DNA of 64,000 nt from an uncultured Clostridia bacterium (GCA_944384705.1 CALWUI010000019.1:1-64000); one strand, 5' to 3'; shown: positions 17,713 through 27,202, counted from the first letter of the stretch. A program made the numbers and translations. Notes: a model not told the origin generated them from the letters alone.

Positions 17713-19592
17713 TCTAGGTTTCCTTTCGCATTTTTCGATAGCCAAATCAATAATATAGAAATATCAGCCGGGCTCACCCCAGATATTCTAGAAGCTTGAC
17801 CTATATTTTCTGGCTTTACTAAGTTTAATTTTTCTATTGCTTCTAATCTTAACCCTTCAATTTTAGAAAAGTTAATATGAGGAGGAAGCGGCTTTTCTTC
17901 TAATCTTTTCATTTTTGAAATTTGTGATAATTGTTTTTTTATATATCCCTCATATTTTATTTCAACTTCAATTTGCTCAAAAATCTCATCATCTAAAGCC
18001 GGTCTATTTTTATCAATTTTCGTTAAGTATTCATAAGTAATCTGAGGTCTTTTTAACAAATCAAACATTCTCGTTCCAGAATTAATCTTAGATGTTTCAC
18101 GTGAAACAATTATATTATTAACCGTTTCAGATGGCGAAAACACCAGATTTTTGATTCTTTTTATTTCTTGATTTTTCAAATATTGTTTATTCAAAAATTT
18201 TTCCCATCGTTTTTCTGAAATCAATCCAATATTTTTCCCAATAGGAGTTAATCTTTCATCCGCATTATCCTGCCTTAAAATCAACCTATATTCTGAGCGA
18301 GACGTCATCATTCGATAAGGATCTGTAACCCCCTTGGTAACCAAATCATCGATTAAAGTCCCAATATAAGAACTAGATCTATCCAAACTAAGTCTATGTC
18401 TATTTAAAACAGTTAAAGCTGCATTAATTCCAGCAATCAACCCTTGTGCTGCTGCTTCTTCATAGCCAGAGCTACCATTAAATTGTCCTGCACCAAATAG
18501 ACCAGGTAAATCATTAAATTCTAAATTAGAATTCATTTGAAGAGGATCCACACACTCGTATTCGATGGCATAAGCCGGGCGCATAAGTAAAGCTTTTTCA
18601 AATCCTGGTAAGGTGTGATAAAATTGAACTTGAATCTCCTCTGGCAAAGAGGATGACATTCCTTGAATATACATTTCATCGGTGTGGAGCCCACAAGGCT
18701 CCACAAAAAACTGATGTTTTTCTTTATCGGCAAATCTTACAAACTTATCCTCTATACTAGGGCAATAACGAGGCCCTACTCCATTTATTTCTCCCGAAAA
18801 AAGTGGTGATCGATGAATATTTTTTAAGATAATTTCCTTAGTTTTTGCTGTAGTATAGCCAATATAGCAACAGACTTTATTTTCACCAATATTCTTGTTT
18901 TCATAAGAAAAAGGAACTATTTTTTCATCGCCAAGCTGGACCGTTAATTTAGAAAAATCTATACTAGAGCGCAAGATTCTAGCAGGAGTCCCTGTTTTAA
19001 ATCTTCTAAGGCTCAAACCTAGTTTTTTCAAAGATTCACCCAAAAAAGTAGATGGAAAAATCCCATCTGGACCACTTTTAAAAGAAACCTCCCCAACAAA
19101 AATTTTACTGTTAAGATAAGTTCCCGTAGCAATTACCACAGTTTTAGCCACATAAACCGCATTTAATCTTGTGGTCAATTCCCAAAAATTACTTTCATTA
19201 CGTTTTAAATCAACGATTTCGGCTTGTCTAAGATGTAAATTTTCTTGTTTTTCGAGTTTATATTTCATAATATTTTTATATTTTTCTCGATCTATCTGAA
19301 CTCGCAAAGAGTGCACCGCTGGGCCTTTTCCTCTATTCAGCATTCTACTTTGCAAAAAGCACTCATCGGCAGTTTTTCCCATTTCTCCACCTAAAGCATC
19401 AATTTCACGAACCAGATGTCCTTTTGCCGTTCCGCCAATCGAAGGATTACATGGACAATTTCCAACAGCATCCATATTTATAGTAAAAATCGCGGTTTTG
19501 CAGCCTAATCGAGCTGCAGCTAATGCCGCTTCTATTCCTGCGTGGCCAGCACCAATCACCGCTACATCATATTTATCTGCAAAAAAATTCAA
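17709..19592 (-). CDS. mnmG: tRNA uridine-34 carboxymethylaminomethyl modification enzyme MnmG
   Basis: The FAD-dependent partner of MnmE, modifying the wobble uridine of tRNAs. At 627 residues it is full length. It has the FAD-binding motif IGAGHAGIEAALAAARLG and the signatures CNPSIGGTAKGHLVREIDAL and GTPARI, with catalytic Cys in the expected contexts. A perfect parS site lies inside the gene at 18093-18108. Confidence 0.97.
   Translation of the reverse strand: MNFFADKYDVAVIGAGHAGIEAALAAARLGCKTAIFTINMDAVGNCPCNPSIGGTAKGHLVREIDALGGEMGKTADECFLQSRMLNRGKGPAVHSLRVQIDREKYKNIMKYKLEKQENLHLRQAEIVDLKRNESNFWELTTRLNAVYVAKTVVIATGTYLNSKIFVGEVSFKSGPDGIFPSTFLGESLKKLGLSLRRFKTGTPARILRSSIDFSKLTVQLGDEKIVPFSYENKNIGENKVCCYIGYTTAKTKEIILKNIHRSPLFSGEINGVGPRYCPSIEDKFVRFADKEKHQFFVEPCGLHTDEMYIQGMSSSLPEEIQVQFYHTLPGFEKALLMRPAYAIEYECVDPLQMNSNLEFNDLPGLFGAGQFNGSSGYEEAAAQGLIAGINAALTVLNRHRLSLDRSSSYIGTLIDDLVTKGVTDPYRMMTSRSEYRLILRQDNADERLTPIGKNIGLISEKRWEKFLNKQYLKNQEIKRIKNLVFSPSETVNNIIVSRETSKINSGTRMFDLLKRPQITYEYLTKIDKNRPALDDEIFEQIEVEIKYEGYIKKQLSQISKMKRLEEKPLPPHINFSKIEGLRLEAIEKLNLVKPENIGQASRISGVSPADISILLIWLSKNAKGNLE
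18093..18108. promoter_or_regulatory. Perfect parS site inside mnmG
   Basis: TGTTTCACGTGAAACA, identical to consensus, embedded in the coding sequence of mnmG, where it encodes part of an ordinary-looking stretch near the C-terminal region. Confidence 0.95.
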
Positions 19593-19694
19593 TCTCTGCC
19601 CCTCTTTTTTCTTTTATTTATATTTAAATTAAAAATTAAAATAACTCAAAATGCCAATTTTTATAGATTTATACATAAAATTTAAGCTAAATAA

Positions 19695-21062
19695 TTACTT
19701 TCCCACACAAAATCTTGAAAAAATCTCGTCAACAACTTTCTCGCTCGCTTTTTCTCCAGTTAGAACACACAGCTCATCCAGCGCACTATCTATAGAAACC
19801 GTCACTGCATCCCAAGTCATCCCCGAATCCATAGCAGTTAGCGCTTCTGATAAAGCTTTTTTTGCATTTTCCAGCGTTATAAGCTGTCTTTCAGAGATTA
19901 AAATGCCGTCCGATGGATCAACTTGTACAGCTTCAAGTACTTTTAGAACGCTCTGTTCTAGAACATCGAGCCCCTCCGCATTTTTTGCAGAAATCTTTAC
20001 AACGGTCTGAACAACATCAGTAAAGCAAGCGCAGTCTATTTGCTGAGGTAAATCTGTTTTATTTACAATTATAATTAGATTATTTTCTTTTAAAGAAATA
20101 ATCATTTCAACCTCTTCACTTGTCAAAGGCCTAGATCCATCCACAACAAAAAAGATTAACTCAGCTTCTTTAAGACATTTTTTAGCTCTCTTTACACCGA
20201 TCGATTCTACCGGATCTTTTGTTGCATGAATTCCAGCCGTATCCGAAATATGCAGCGTCACATCACCAAGCGTGACAGTCTCCTCAACGATATCTCTAGT
20301 CGTACCCGGAATTTCAGTAACGATACTCTTTTCCACTCCAGTCAACATATTCATAATCGTTGACTTGCCTACGTTTGGTGCTCCAGCAATTACCGTCTTT
20401 ACTCCATTTATCAAAATTCTGCCGGTATCATAATTCTCTATTAGTAAATTCATTTTCTCTTTCGCATCGATTATTTTTTCTTTTAAAGAATTATAATCCA
20501 CATCAAAATTGTCGTCATCTGGATAATCCGCCCAAACTGATAGCTGAGCTAAAGTTTCAACTAAAATAGCCTTTATCTGTTCAATTTTTCGACTCACCGC
20601 ACCATCATTTGCTGCAACTGCCGCACGCATAGCCGTTTTTCCAGTTGCTCCTATAAGTTTCATAACTGATTCAGCTTTTATTAGATCTATTTTTCCATTC
20701 AAAAAAGCTCGCTTTGTAAATTCGCCAGGCTCTGCCGGACGAGCACCACTTTTAATAACCAACCGCAAAATTCTTTTTGTTATATACAGTCCACCATGAC
20801 AAAAAATCTCAACAACATCTTCTCCTGTATAACTATGCGGATTTCTATACACTAAAACTACGACTTCATCAAGTTCTTCTTTTTTATCGAAAATTTTTCC
20901 TAACCTAGCAGTATACCCCTGCAAATCTTTCAACAACGCTCCAGAATGCGAGTGGAAAATTTTATCCACCAAATCTATAGAGCCCGATCCCGAAACTCGA
21001 ATCGCACCGATTCCACCCTGACCTTGTGCTGTTGATATTGCCGCTATTATTTCTGATGCCAT
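19695..21062 (-). CDS. mnmE: tRNA modification GTPase MnmE
   Basis: The GTPase partner of MnmG in forming cmnm5U34. The 455-residue protein has the N-terminal tetrahydrofolate-binding domain, a helical domain, and an inserted G domain with GAPNVGKS, DTAGI and NKTD. It ends in FCVGK, the family's Cys-containing tail. It is separated by about 100 bases from mnmG. Confidence 0.97.
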   Translation of the reverse strand: MASEIIAAISTAQGQGGIGAIRVSGSGSIDLVDKIFHSHSGALLKDLQGYTARLGKIFDKKEELDEVVVLVYRNPHSYTGEDVVEIFCHGGLYITKRILRLVIKSGARPAEPGEFTKRAFLNGKIDLIKAESVMKLIGATGKTAMRAAVAANDGAVSRKIEQIKAILVETLAQLSVWADYPDDDNFDVDYNSLKEKIIDAKEKMNLLIENYDTGRILINGVKTVIAGAPNVGKSTIMNMLTGVEKSIVTEIPGTTRDIVEETVTLGDVTLHISDTAGIHATKDPVESIGVKRAKKCLKEAELIFFVVDGSRPLTSEEVEMIISLKENNLIIIVNKTDLPQQIDCACFTDVVQTVVKISAKNAEGLDVLEQSVLKVLEAVQVDPSDGILISERQLITLENAKKALSEALTAMDSGMTWDAVTVSIDSALDELCVLTGEKASEKVVDEIFSRFCVGK

Positions 21063-21104
21063 ATTTCTTAATTAATCCTCTCTCTTTTTAACAAGTAAAG
21101 CTCA

Positions 21105-21149
21105 CGCGGCGCCAGCTCCGACACAAAAAGCAGTCTCCGCCGCGCCGCG
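21105..21149. repeat. GC-rich inverted repeat between khpB and mnmE
   Basis: CGCGGCGC (21105-21112) pairs perfectly with GCGCCGCG (21142-21149) around 29 bases with no clear inner hairpin. It lies downstream of khpB. It lacks the family A loop and may be a decayed or distinct element. Confidence 0.5.
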
Positions 21150-21257
21150 CTCTAATCTAATATTCTCTACGGAAGTAGAAAAAAATTTTTACACAAAAAG
21201 CAAAAAGCGATTCAAAAAATGAATCACTCAAAAAAGCCCTTTTTAGGCTACAAAAAA

Positions 21258-21905
21258 TCATTTCTCAACGGACTCCTCAGAGGGCTCCAAAGAGACAATC
21301 AAATGCCGCTGCAAGCCTTCTCCTTCTGACCAAGACTTAACCCCATTAATTTTTTCGATAGTCATATGTATAACCTTTCGCTCATAAGGGGTCATCGGCT
21401 CGAGTTCTATAGAAGTTTTTAATCTAAGCACTCTAGCGGCAAGATGCTCTGCCAAAGTGACTAAAGTTTTTTCTCTGCGCTCTCTATAGTCGCTAATATT
21501 TATTACCACCTGATAGTACGAGTCGCTAACAGCATTTGCAACAAGCCCCACCAAATACTGAATAGCATCCAAAGTATCTCCACGATATCCGATAGCGATT
21601 TTAGCATTTCCACCCACAATATGGATCTCGATGCCCTTATCAGATTCTTGATAATCCAAAGAAAAGTCTTTTACACCATAAACCGCCAAAACCTCTCTCA
21701 AATAATTAACCGCAGCTTCTGCTGGCGAGATTTTAAAAACAGCTTTAACTTTGGCTAATTTTCCTCCAAAAAAGCCAAAAACCTTTCTAGCTGGCATTTG
21801 TAACACTTCAAAAGAAACATCCTGTTCTGCAACGCCCAAAGCCTCACAAGCCTTTTGCTGCGCCAAAATCAACGTTTCAGCAATTCCGATAGCTTCTTTA
21901 ACCAA
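21258..21905 (-). CDS. khpB: KhpB/Jag RNA-binding protein
   Basis: The Jag/EloR/KhpB RNA-binding protein, linked in other Firmicutes to cell elongation control. The domains run in order: Jag_N (about 1-55), KH-II (about 75-150, IAIGYRGDTLDAIQYLVG) and R3H (about 155-210, containing ERKVIH). I start at the TTG at 21905, because GGAGGTG lies eight bases upstream. It is next to yidC, as usual. Confidence 0.92.
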   Translation of the reverse strand: MVKEAIGIAETLILAQQKACEALGVAEQDVSFEVLQMPARKVFGFFGGKLAKVKAVFKISPAEAAVNYLREVLAVYGVKDFSLDYQESDKGIEIHIVGGNAKIAIGYRGDTLDAIQYLVGLVANAVSDSYYQVVINISDYRERREKTLVTLAEHLAARVLRLKTSIELEPMTPYERKVIHMTIEKINGVKSWSEGEGLQRHLIVSLEPSEESVEK

Positions 21906-22002
21906 ATTCGCGCACCTCCGCAAAATAACCCAAAAGTCCGATAACTTATTTTAACAAAAAAACGAAAAAAAAGCGATAGTTCACAAAAAAATTTTTTAAA
22001 AT

Positions 22003-22935
22003 TTATTCATTTAATTGACGTTCATTTTTCTCCAAAATTTCTAACCGAGCGATTCTAGCAGCCTCTTCTTTTGCCTCCAGCGCTTTTGGGCCAAAGAACT
22101 TTGTCATAAAAACAGACTGTATCAAAGAGATCACATTAAAAACTGTATAATAAACGCCCAAAGCGGCCGGCGCATATAGTGTTAGCCAAACAAAAAGCAA
22201 AGGAATAACAAAAGGAACAAACTTTGCGCAACCTGGTGCTTGTTGTTTATTTCCATCCAGTTTTTGCATAATAAAAATAGACAAAAACATCGTAACTGCC
22301 GATAGCACTGGCCAAATCCACGCTAAAGTAGAAAAAGAACTTCCCATAGGCACAGCAAACAGATCTAACCCAAAAAAGTTAAAACCTTTATTAAAATCCA
22401 TTATATCGCTAACCTGCTCTTGCTTAAACATTGTCAATTGATCTCTCACCTGAGGAAAAATCTTAATAATCTCAAGCTGTGCATAAGCCGAATTTAAATT
22501 AACCCTTCCTTCAGGAAGTGTTTTTAAAACTTCTATTGCCGAAGTTAAAGCTTCTGCAGAAACATGAAACAAATTAGTTAAAGGCCTAAAAACAGCACCA
22601 TAAACGCCCGTAAAAACAAACGCTGGCAAAAGTTGAGGCAAACATCCACTCAACGGATTGAAACCTTCTTTTTCATACAATTTCGCTAACTCTTCGTTTA
22701 ATTTTTGTTTGTTATTGGCAAATTTCTTTTGAAGTTCTTGTGTTTTTGCACTAAACTTTGCATTCTTCAAAAGCGCCTTTCTAGACTTTAATTCAAAAGG
22801 AAAAGATATTATTTTTATTATAACAACAAAAATAAAAACTGCCGGAACAAAACTATTAAACAAATCGAAGAAAAACCATAAAATAAATCCTAAAAGAGTG
22901 CCCAAAGCATCTCCTATAACGTTAAATAAGTTCAT
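22003..22935 (-). CDS. yidC: Membrane protein insertase YidC
   Basis: Inserts membrane proteins alone or with SecYEG. The 310-residue protein has about five membrane segments, a cytoplasmic coiled-coil hairpin (about 60-95), and the conserved Arg in FPFELKSRKALL. It has no lipobox, unlike Bacillus SpoIIIJ, and resembles the shorter clostridial type. Its start overlaps the yidD stop by four bases. Confidence 0.95.
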   Translation of the reverse strand: MNLFNVIGDALGTLLGFILWFFFDLFNSFVPAVFIFVVIIKIISFPFELKSRKALLKNAKFSAKTQELQKKFANNKQKLNEELAKLYEKEGFNPLSGCLPQLLPAFVFTGVYGAVFRPLTNLFHVSAEALTSAIEVLKTLPEGRVNLNSAYAQLEIIKIFPQVRDQLTMFKQEQVSDIMDFNKGFNFFGLDLFAVPMGSSFSTLAWIWPVLSAVTMFLSIFIMQKLDGNKQQAPGCAKFVPFVIPLLFVWLTLYAPAALGVYYTVFNVISLIQSVFMTKFFGPKALEAKEEAARIARLEILEKNERQLNE

Positions 22936-23201
22936 TTATTAAACCCTCCACCTTGATTTTTGATGATTTTGCCCTCTCTCTCTTTTCGTTCCGGAACTGG
23001 ATCAAATCCGCCTCTAAAAAGCGGATTACATCGAAGTAGCCGCCAAATTGAAAGCAATATACCTCTTATAACGCCAAATCTACTTATTGCCACCGCACTA
23101 TATTCCGAGCATGTAGGATAAAATCGGCATCGAGCTGGTTTTGTTATGGATATTTTTTGTTGATATATTCTTATTACTTTTATTAAAAACTTTTTAATCA
23201 T
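22932..23201 (-). CDS. yidD: Membrane protein insertion efficiency factor YidD
   Basis: An 89-residue membrane-associated protein with the family pattern CRFYPTCSEYS, LLRCNPLFRGGFDPVP. It overlaps yidC by four bases, so the two are coupled. Confidence 0.95.
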   Translation of the reverse strand: MIKKFLIKVIRIYQQKISITKPARCRFYPTCSEYSAVAISRFGVIRGILLSIWRLLRCNPLFRGGFDPVPERKEREGKIIKNQGGGFNK

Positions 23202-23219
23202 ACTTAGCCGCCACTCCCT

Positions 23220-23576
23220 TTATTCTTTCTGGTCAAGCGAATCTATCCAAATATTGGACTCTTTTAATGCTTTTAAGATCGCTTTTAAAACTTCATCACA
23301 TTTGACGAGTGTCGTTTTTTTTCTTGCTACAAAAACTAAGTCAACACCCGGCCGCACGTTAGGCAAAAGCTTTCGGCAAGATTCTCGAATTAATCTTCTT
23401 GCACGATTACGTTTTACCGCATTTCCTATCTTTTTGCTGGTCGTTATCCCTATTCTCACTTGCTTTAATCTGTTTTTTAAAACGTATACCACAACACACT
23501 GCTCTACATATGATCTTCCTCTTGCATACAGCCGATTAAAGTCTTTATTTCTATTTAAAGTGATCATGTTTTGCAT
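23220..23576 (-). CDS. rnpA: Ribonuclease P protein component
   Basis: The protein subunit of RNase P, maturing tRNA 5' ends. The 118-residue protein begins with the NKDFNRLYARGRSY region and contains KKIGNAVKRNRARRLIRES, the RNR motif of the family. It ends 18 bases before yidD. A family B cruciform separates it from rpmH. Confidence 0.95.
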   Translation of the reverse strand: MQNMITLNRNKDFNRLYARGRSYVEQCVVVYVLKNRLKQVRIGITTSKKIGNAVKRNRARRLIRESCRKLLPNVRPGVDLVFVARKKTTLVKCDEVLKAILKALKESNIWIDSLDQKE

Positions 23577-23645
23577 AAAAATGAGCCCTTTCTTAGCTAA
23601 AAATAATCAAATAATGAATCAACAAAGATTTCTGCTAAACGATTT

Positions 23646-23756
23646 GCTTAGCAGCGGCCCGGGTGCAGGAAAATTTATTTTCCTGCATCGCGACCGATCA
23701 AAAATTGATCGATCGCGGAGTAAAAATTTTATTTTTACTCCCGGGCCGCGCTCAGC
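23646..23756. repeat. Family B cruciform element B2
   Basis: The outer stem GCGGCCCGGG (23654-23663) pairs perfectly with CCCGGGCCGC (23740-23749). It is extended by GCTTAGC/GCTCAGC (23646-23652 and 23750-23756) with one mismatch. Inside are three adjacent hairpins: 10 bp (23664-23673 with 23678-23687), 13 bp with one mismatch (23689-23701 with 23705-23717), and 10 bp (23718-23727 with 23731-23740). It sits between rpmH and rnpA. The sequence is unlike B1. Confidence 0.85.
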
Positions 23757-23867
23757 CTAAAAGTTTCTGCAAAAAACAGAATCTCGCGAAAAAGAAATAA
23801 AGACCACTGAAGCTCGTGGTCCAAAAACAGCAAAAGAGAACGTTCTGCGTCTCTCAATTAAACTAAA

Positions 23868-24002
23868 CTAATAAGAGAGTCTATGTCTGCCCTTTGCTCT
23901 TCTGCGAGCCAAAACCTTTCGACCATTTTTAGTAGCCATTCTTTTTCTAAAGCCATGTTCTTTTTTTCTGTGCAATTTTTTTGGCTGATAAGTTCTTAAC
24001 AT
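23868..24002 (-). CDS. rpmH: 50S ribosomal protein L34
   Basis: The 44-residue protein begins [18 protein letters not shown] and ends GRHRLSY, a typical L34. The correct start is the ATG at 24002, with GAGGT ahead of it; the frame is open further upstream but not conserved. It ends in TAG, a rare stop in this window. Confidence 0.97.
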   Translation of the reverse strand: MLRTYQPKKLHRKKEHGFRKRMATKNGRKVLARRRAKGRHRLSY

Positions 24003-24044
24003 ACCCGCGACCTCCCCTCGCACAAGTAAATACTCTAAATTAAT

Positions 24045-24073
24045 ATTATAAAACACCACAAAAAAGCTGTCAA
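24045..24073 (-). promoter_or_regulatory. Consensus sigma-A promoter of rpmH
   Basis: On the minus strand, TTGACA (24073-24068) and TATAAT (24050-24045) are exactly 17 bases apart: a perfect consensus promoter driving rpmH and probably the rnpA-yidD-yidC block. Confidence 0.9.
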
Positions 24074-24121
24074 GAAAAAGTTAGCGTTACTACAAAAAAG
24101 CAGAATCAAAAAACGAAGCAA

Positions 24122-24150
24122 TTGAAAAAAAAAGTTATTTGTGGTATCCT
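24122..24150 (+). promoter_or_regulatory. Probable dnaA promoter
   Basis: TTGAAA (24122-24127) and TATCCT (24145-24150) are 17 bases apart, about 100 bases before dnaA and divergent from the rpmH promoter. Confidence 0.5.
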
Positions 24151-24246
24151 AAAATATATGTAAGTCAAAGCAAAGTGAAAAATAATAAAAGCGCTTTGGC
24201 TAAAAAGGACTTAAAATAAAGAACGTAAAAAAATCAGGAGGAAAAA

Positions 24247-25566
24247 ATGGAATCTTTTAATGAAGCCTGGGAACTTATTTGTTCTTATTGTAAAACCCGC
24301 ATCACAGACGTTGCATACAAAACGTGGATAAGCCGAATCTCACCGGTAAAAATAGACTTCGAAACTGGGGATGCGATACTGATGGTTCCCAACGAATTTC
24401 ATCGACAGACCTTAACTCGATGTTATACTCCACTATTAAACAGCGCATTTGAAGAAATTTTTGGTTCCAACGGAATAAAAATTTGTTTTGTAACACCAAA
24501 CTCTGTGAATGAAAGCAAAGTAGCAAAAAACGACAATTTGGCAATTGACACCGTTCCGGAGCTCACCTTTGATACATATATTGTTGGCTCCTCCAACAAA
24601 TTTGCACACGCAGCCGCACTTGCGGTGGCGGCAAACCCTGCAGGATCATACAATCCACTGTTTATTTATGGAAATTCTGGTCTTGGCAAAACACATCTTC
24701 TATACGCTATCTGCAACGACATAAAAAAGACGCACCCCGAGATGAGCACGCTTTATATTAAAGGAGATGAATTTACTAACGAATTAATCGATTCTATTCG
24801 CAAGGGCCGAACAATTGAGTTTCATCAAAAGTACCGCCGAACCGATATTCTTTTGGTGGATGATATTCAGTTTATTGCTGGCAAAGATTCAACTCAAGAG
24901 GAGTTTTTTCATACTTTCAATACGCTATATGAGGCAAATAAGCAAATCGTCTTAACATCGGATCGACCCCCAAAAGAGATTCAAACACTAGAAGACCGGT
25001 TAAGAACACGCTTTGAATGGGGGCTAATCGCAGATATTCAGCCACCGGATTTTGAAACAAGAATCGCGATTATAAAAAGAAAAGCCGAGCTGTTGGATAT
25101 TGAAGTGCCAAATAACATATGTGAGTTTATTGCAACAAAATTAAAAACGAACATCCGGCAGCTTGAAGGTGCGGTAAAAAAATTAAAAGCATACTATCTT
25201 TTGCAGGGAGATAAGCCCGGGTTAACAACCGCACAGGCTGCCATTTCGGATATTTTAAATAATGATCAGCCCGCACCTCTTACAGTGGAGAAGATAATCG
25301 AGGAGGTTGCTCGAACGTATGGAGTTTCTTCGGAAGATATCCGCTCTTCTAAAAGGGCTGCTAATATATCGAACGCACGCCAGACGGCAATTTACATCGC
25401 AAGAGAAATTACTCAAATGTCGATGACGGCTCTTGGTTCGGAGTTTGGCGGCAGAGACCATTCAACTGTTGTTTATGCAATTCAACAGGTAGAAAAAACA
25501 ATAAAAAAAGATTCTAAAACCCGTGCCATGGTTGAAGATATTATCAAAAATATTCGCGATAGATAA
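24247..25566 (+). CDS. dnaA: Chromosomal replication initiator DnaA
   Basis: Binds and melts the origin. The 439-residue protein has domain I (about 1-80), a short linker, AAA+ domain III with GNSGLGKTHLL and ILLVDDIQFI, and DNA-binding domain IV (about 345-439) with ARQTAIYIAREITQMS and GGRDHSTV. These DNA-contacting residues look normal, which makes the lack of standard DnaA boxes next door noteworthy. AGGAGG precedes the ATG. Confidence 0.98.
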   Translation: MESFNEAWELICSYCKTRITDVAYKTWISRISPVKIDFETGDAILMVPNEFHRQTLTRCYTPLLNSAFEEIFGSNGIKICFVTPNSVNESKVAKNDNLAIDTVPELTFDTYIVGSSNKFAHAAALAVAANPAGSYNPLFIYGNSGLGKTHLLYAICNDIKKTHPEMSTLYIKGDEFTNELIDSIRKGRTIEFHQKYRRTDILLVDDIQFIAGKDSTQEEFFHTFNTLYEANKQIVLTSDRPPKEIQTLEDRLRTRFEWGLIADIQPPDFETRIAIIKRKAELLDIEVPNNICEFIATKLKTNIRQLEGAVKKLKAYYLLQGDKPGLTTAQAAISDILNNDQPAPLTVEKIIEEVARTYGVSSEDIRSSKRAANISNARQTAIYIAREITQMSMTALGSEFGGRDHSTVVYAIQQVEKTIKKDSKTRAMVEDIIKNIRDR

Positions 25567-25875
25567 TGGAGGTTTATTTGTTAAAATATATTCAACTTTT
25601 TAACAAAAACTGTTTATTTAAGTTTTTTTAGAGAGAAAAAATTTTAACATTTATTCAACATTCAACAAAAATTTTTCAACAGAAAAGTTGAAAGCAAAAA
25701 TGGAATGTTTAAAAGTTTTAATAATTAACAAAAAATAAACAAGCCTTGCAAAAAATATTTTTAACGATATATCCGAGTTTTTAAGGAGGCTTTCAACAAA
25801 TTAACAGAAACTACTGATAAAACTAAAATTTAAAATATATTATATGCTATTATATATAAAAATGAGGTGTTTTTT
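25567..25875. other. Probable replication origin (oriC) between dnaA and dnaN
   Basis: This 309-base, very AT-rich gap lies where gene directions switch from mostly leftward to mostly rightward, between dnaA and dnaN. I find no TTATCCACA box. Instead TTCAACA recurs at 25654, 25661, 25675 and 25792, with a related TTCAACT at 25591 and an inverted GTTGAA near 25688. These may be divergent DnaA sites. The assignment rests on context, not on proven boxes. Confidence 0.65.
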
Positions 25876-26985
25876 ATGAAAATAACATGTTTAAGACAAA
25901 CTCTTGTTGAAGCCGTTATGAATGTTCAAAGAGCTGTATCTACGAAATCGTGTCTTACAGTGCTAGAAGGAATCCTTATTGCTACAGAACAAAATGCCAT
26001 CTCTCTTTGTGGATATGACTTGGAACTCGGAATAACCACAAAAATTCCTGCAACGGTAGAAGAATCTGGTAAAATTGTTATAAATGCAAAACTGTTGGCC
26101 GAAATTATTAGAAAAGCTCCGGCAGAAACGGTTACAATCAGTGTTGACCAAAAATTGATAGCTACGATAGTGAGCGGACCGGCAAAATTTTCTCTTGTGG
26201 GCATCTCTTGGGAGGACTTTCCGGAGATTCCGGAATTACCGGACAAAGAAAGCTTATCCATAGATAGCGAGATCTTAAAAGGAATGATCCGGCAGACTTT
26301 ATTTGCAACTTCAGAAAGTGACGTAAAACCAATTAATACCGGAACATTATTTGAGGTTAGCGAAGAAGAACTAAAATTGGTTTCTGTTGATGGATATAGA
26401 TTAGCAGTGAGAAAAGAAAAGATCTCCGAAGGAAAAAATCTCCGATTTGTTGTTCCTGGCAAAACCTTGACAGAAATACTAAAGTTGCTGCCAGAAGAAG
26501 ACAAAAAAATCGAGATTTTGGTGGGTAAAAAACATATAATCTTTTATGTGGAGAACTATTGTGTAATCTCGCGGCTTTTAGAAGGAGAATTTTTAGATTA
26601 TAGAACTGCGATTCCGAAAGAGGAAAAAACAGAAGTAATTGTTAATACAAAAAAAATGATAGAAATGGTCGATCGAGTATCGTTGGTGGTTACCGATCGA
26701 TTAAAAAGTCCTGTTAGGTGCCTTTTTGAGGACAACTCTGCAAAAGTATCATGCATTACAACACTTGGCAAGGCTACCGATGAGTTGCCCTTAACAATGC
26801 AAGGCGAAAGTTTAGAGATAGGATTCAATAATAAATATTTGATAGAAGCGCTAAAAAATACTGAATGTGACGAAGTAAAAATAAAATTAAACGGAGGCTT
26901 GAGTCCAATGAAAATCGTCCCGCTACAGGGAGACTCGTTTGTATTTTTGGTTCTGCCAGTAAGGTTGAAGGCTAGTGAAGAATAA
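25876..26985 (+). CDS. dnaN: DNA polymerase III sliding clamp, beta subunit
   Basis: The processivity clamp. The 369-residue protein has three repeated clamp folds and ends FVFLVLPVRLK, equivalent to the usual MPMRL tail. I start at the ATG at 25876 (MKITCLRQTL), preceded by TGAGGTG, rather than the GTG nine bases upstream. It overlaps the next gene by 11 bases. Confidence 0.97.
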   Translation: MKITCLRQTLVEAVMNVQRAVSTKSCLTVLEGILIATEQNAISLCGYDLELGITTKIPATVEESGKIVINAKLLAEIIRKAPAETVTISVDQKLIATIVSGPAKFSLVGISWEDFPEIPELPDKESLSIDSEILKGMIRQTLFATSESDVKPINTGTLFEVSEEELKLVSVDGYRLAVRKEKISEGKNLRFVVPGKTLTEILKLLPEEDKKIEILVGKKHIIFYVENYCVISRLLEGEFLDYRTAIPKEEKTEVIVNTKKMIEMVDRVSLVVTDRLKSPVRCLFEDNSAKVSCITTLGKATDELPLTMQGESLEIGFNNKYLIEALKNTECDEVKIKLNGGLSPMKIVPLQGDSFVFLVLPVRLKASEE

Positions 26986-27202
26986 AAAAATAATCAAGAT
27001 TGCAACGCAAAATATAAAAATGGATTCGCTTTTAAAATTTTTAGGAGAAGCCTCAACAGGAGGACAGGCAAAACTTTTAATAGAAGAAGAAAACATCAAA
27101 GTAAATGGAGAGATCTGCAAAATACGAGGCAAAAAAATAAAAAATGGAGATCTGGTAGAGACAAAAGAGACAATCTACAAGATAGAGGCAAAACAAGAGT
27201 GA
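26975..27202 (+). CDS. S4-domain RNA-binding protein (YaaA family)
   Basis: A 75-residue protein with an S4 fold: LLKFLGEASTGGQAKLLIEE, then VNGE and GKKIKNGDLVE. It has the same position between dnaN and recF as Bacillus yaaA. It starts with GTG inside the dnaN end and overlaps recF by four bases, so the three genes are coupled. Its specific RNA partner is unknown. Confidence 0.88.
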   Translation: MKNKKIIKIATQNIKMDSLLKFLGEASTGGQAKLLIEEENIKVNGEICKIRGKKIKNGDLVETKETIYKIEAKQE

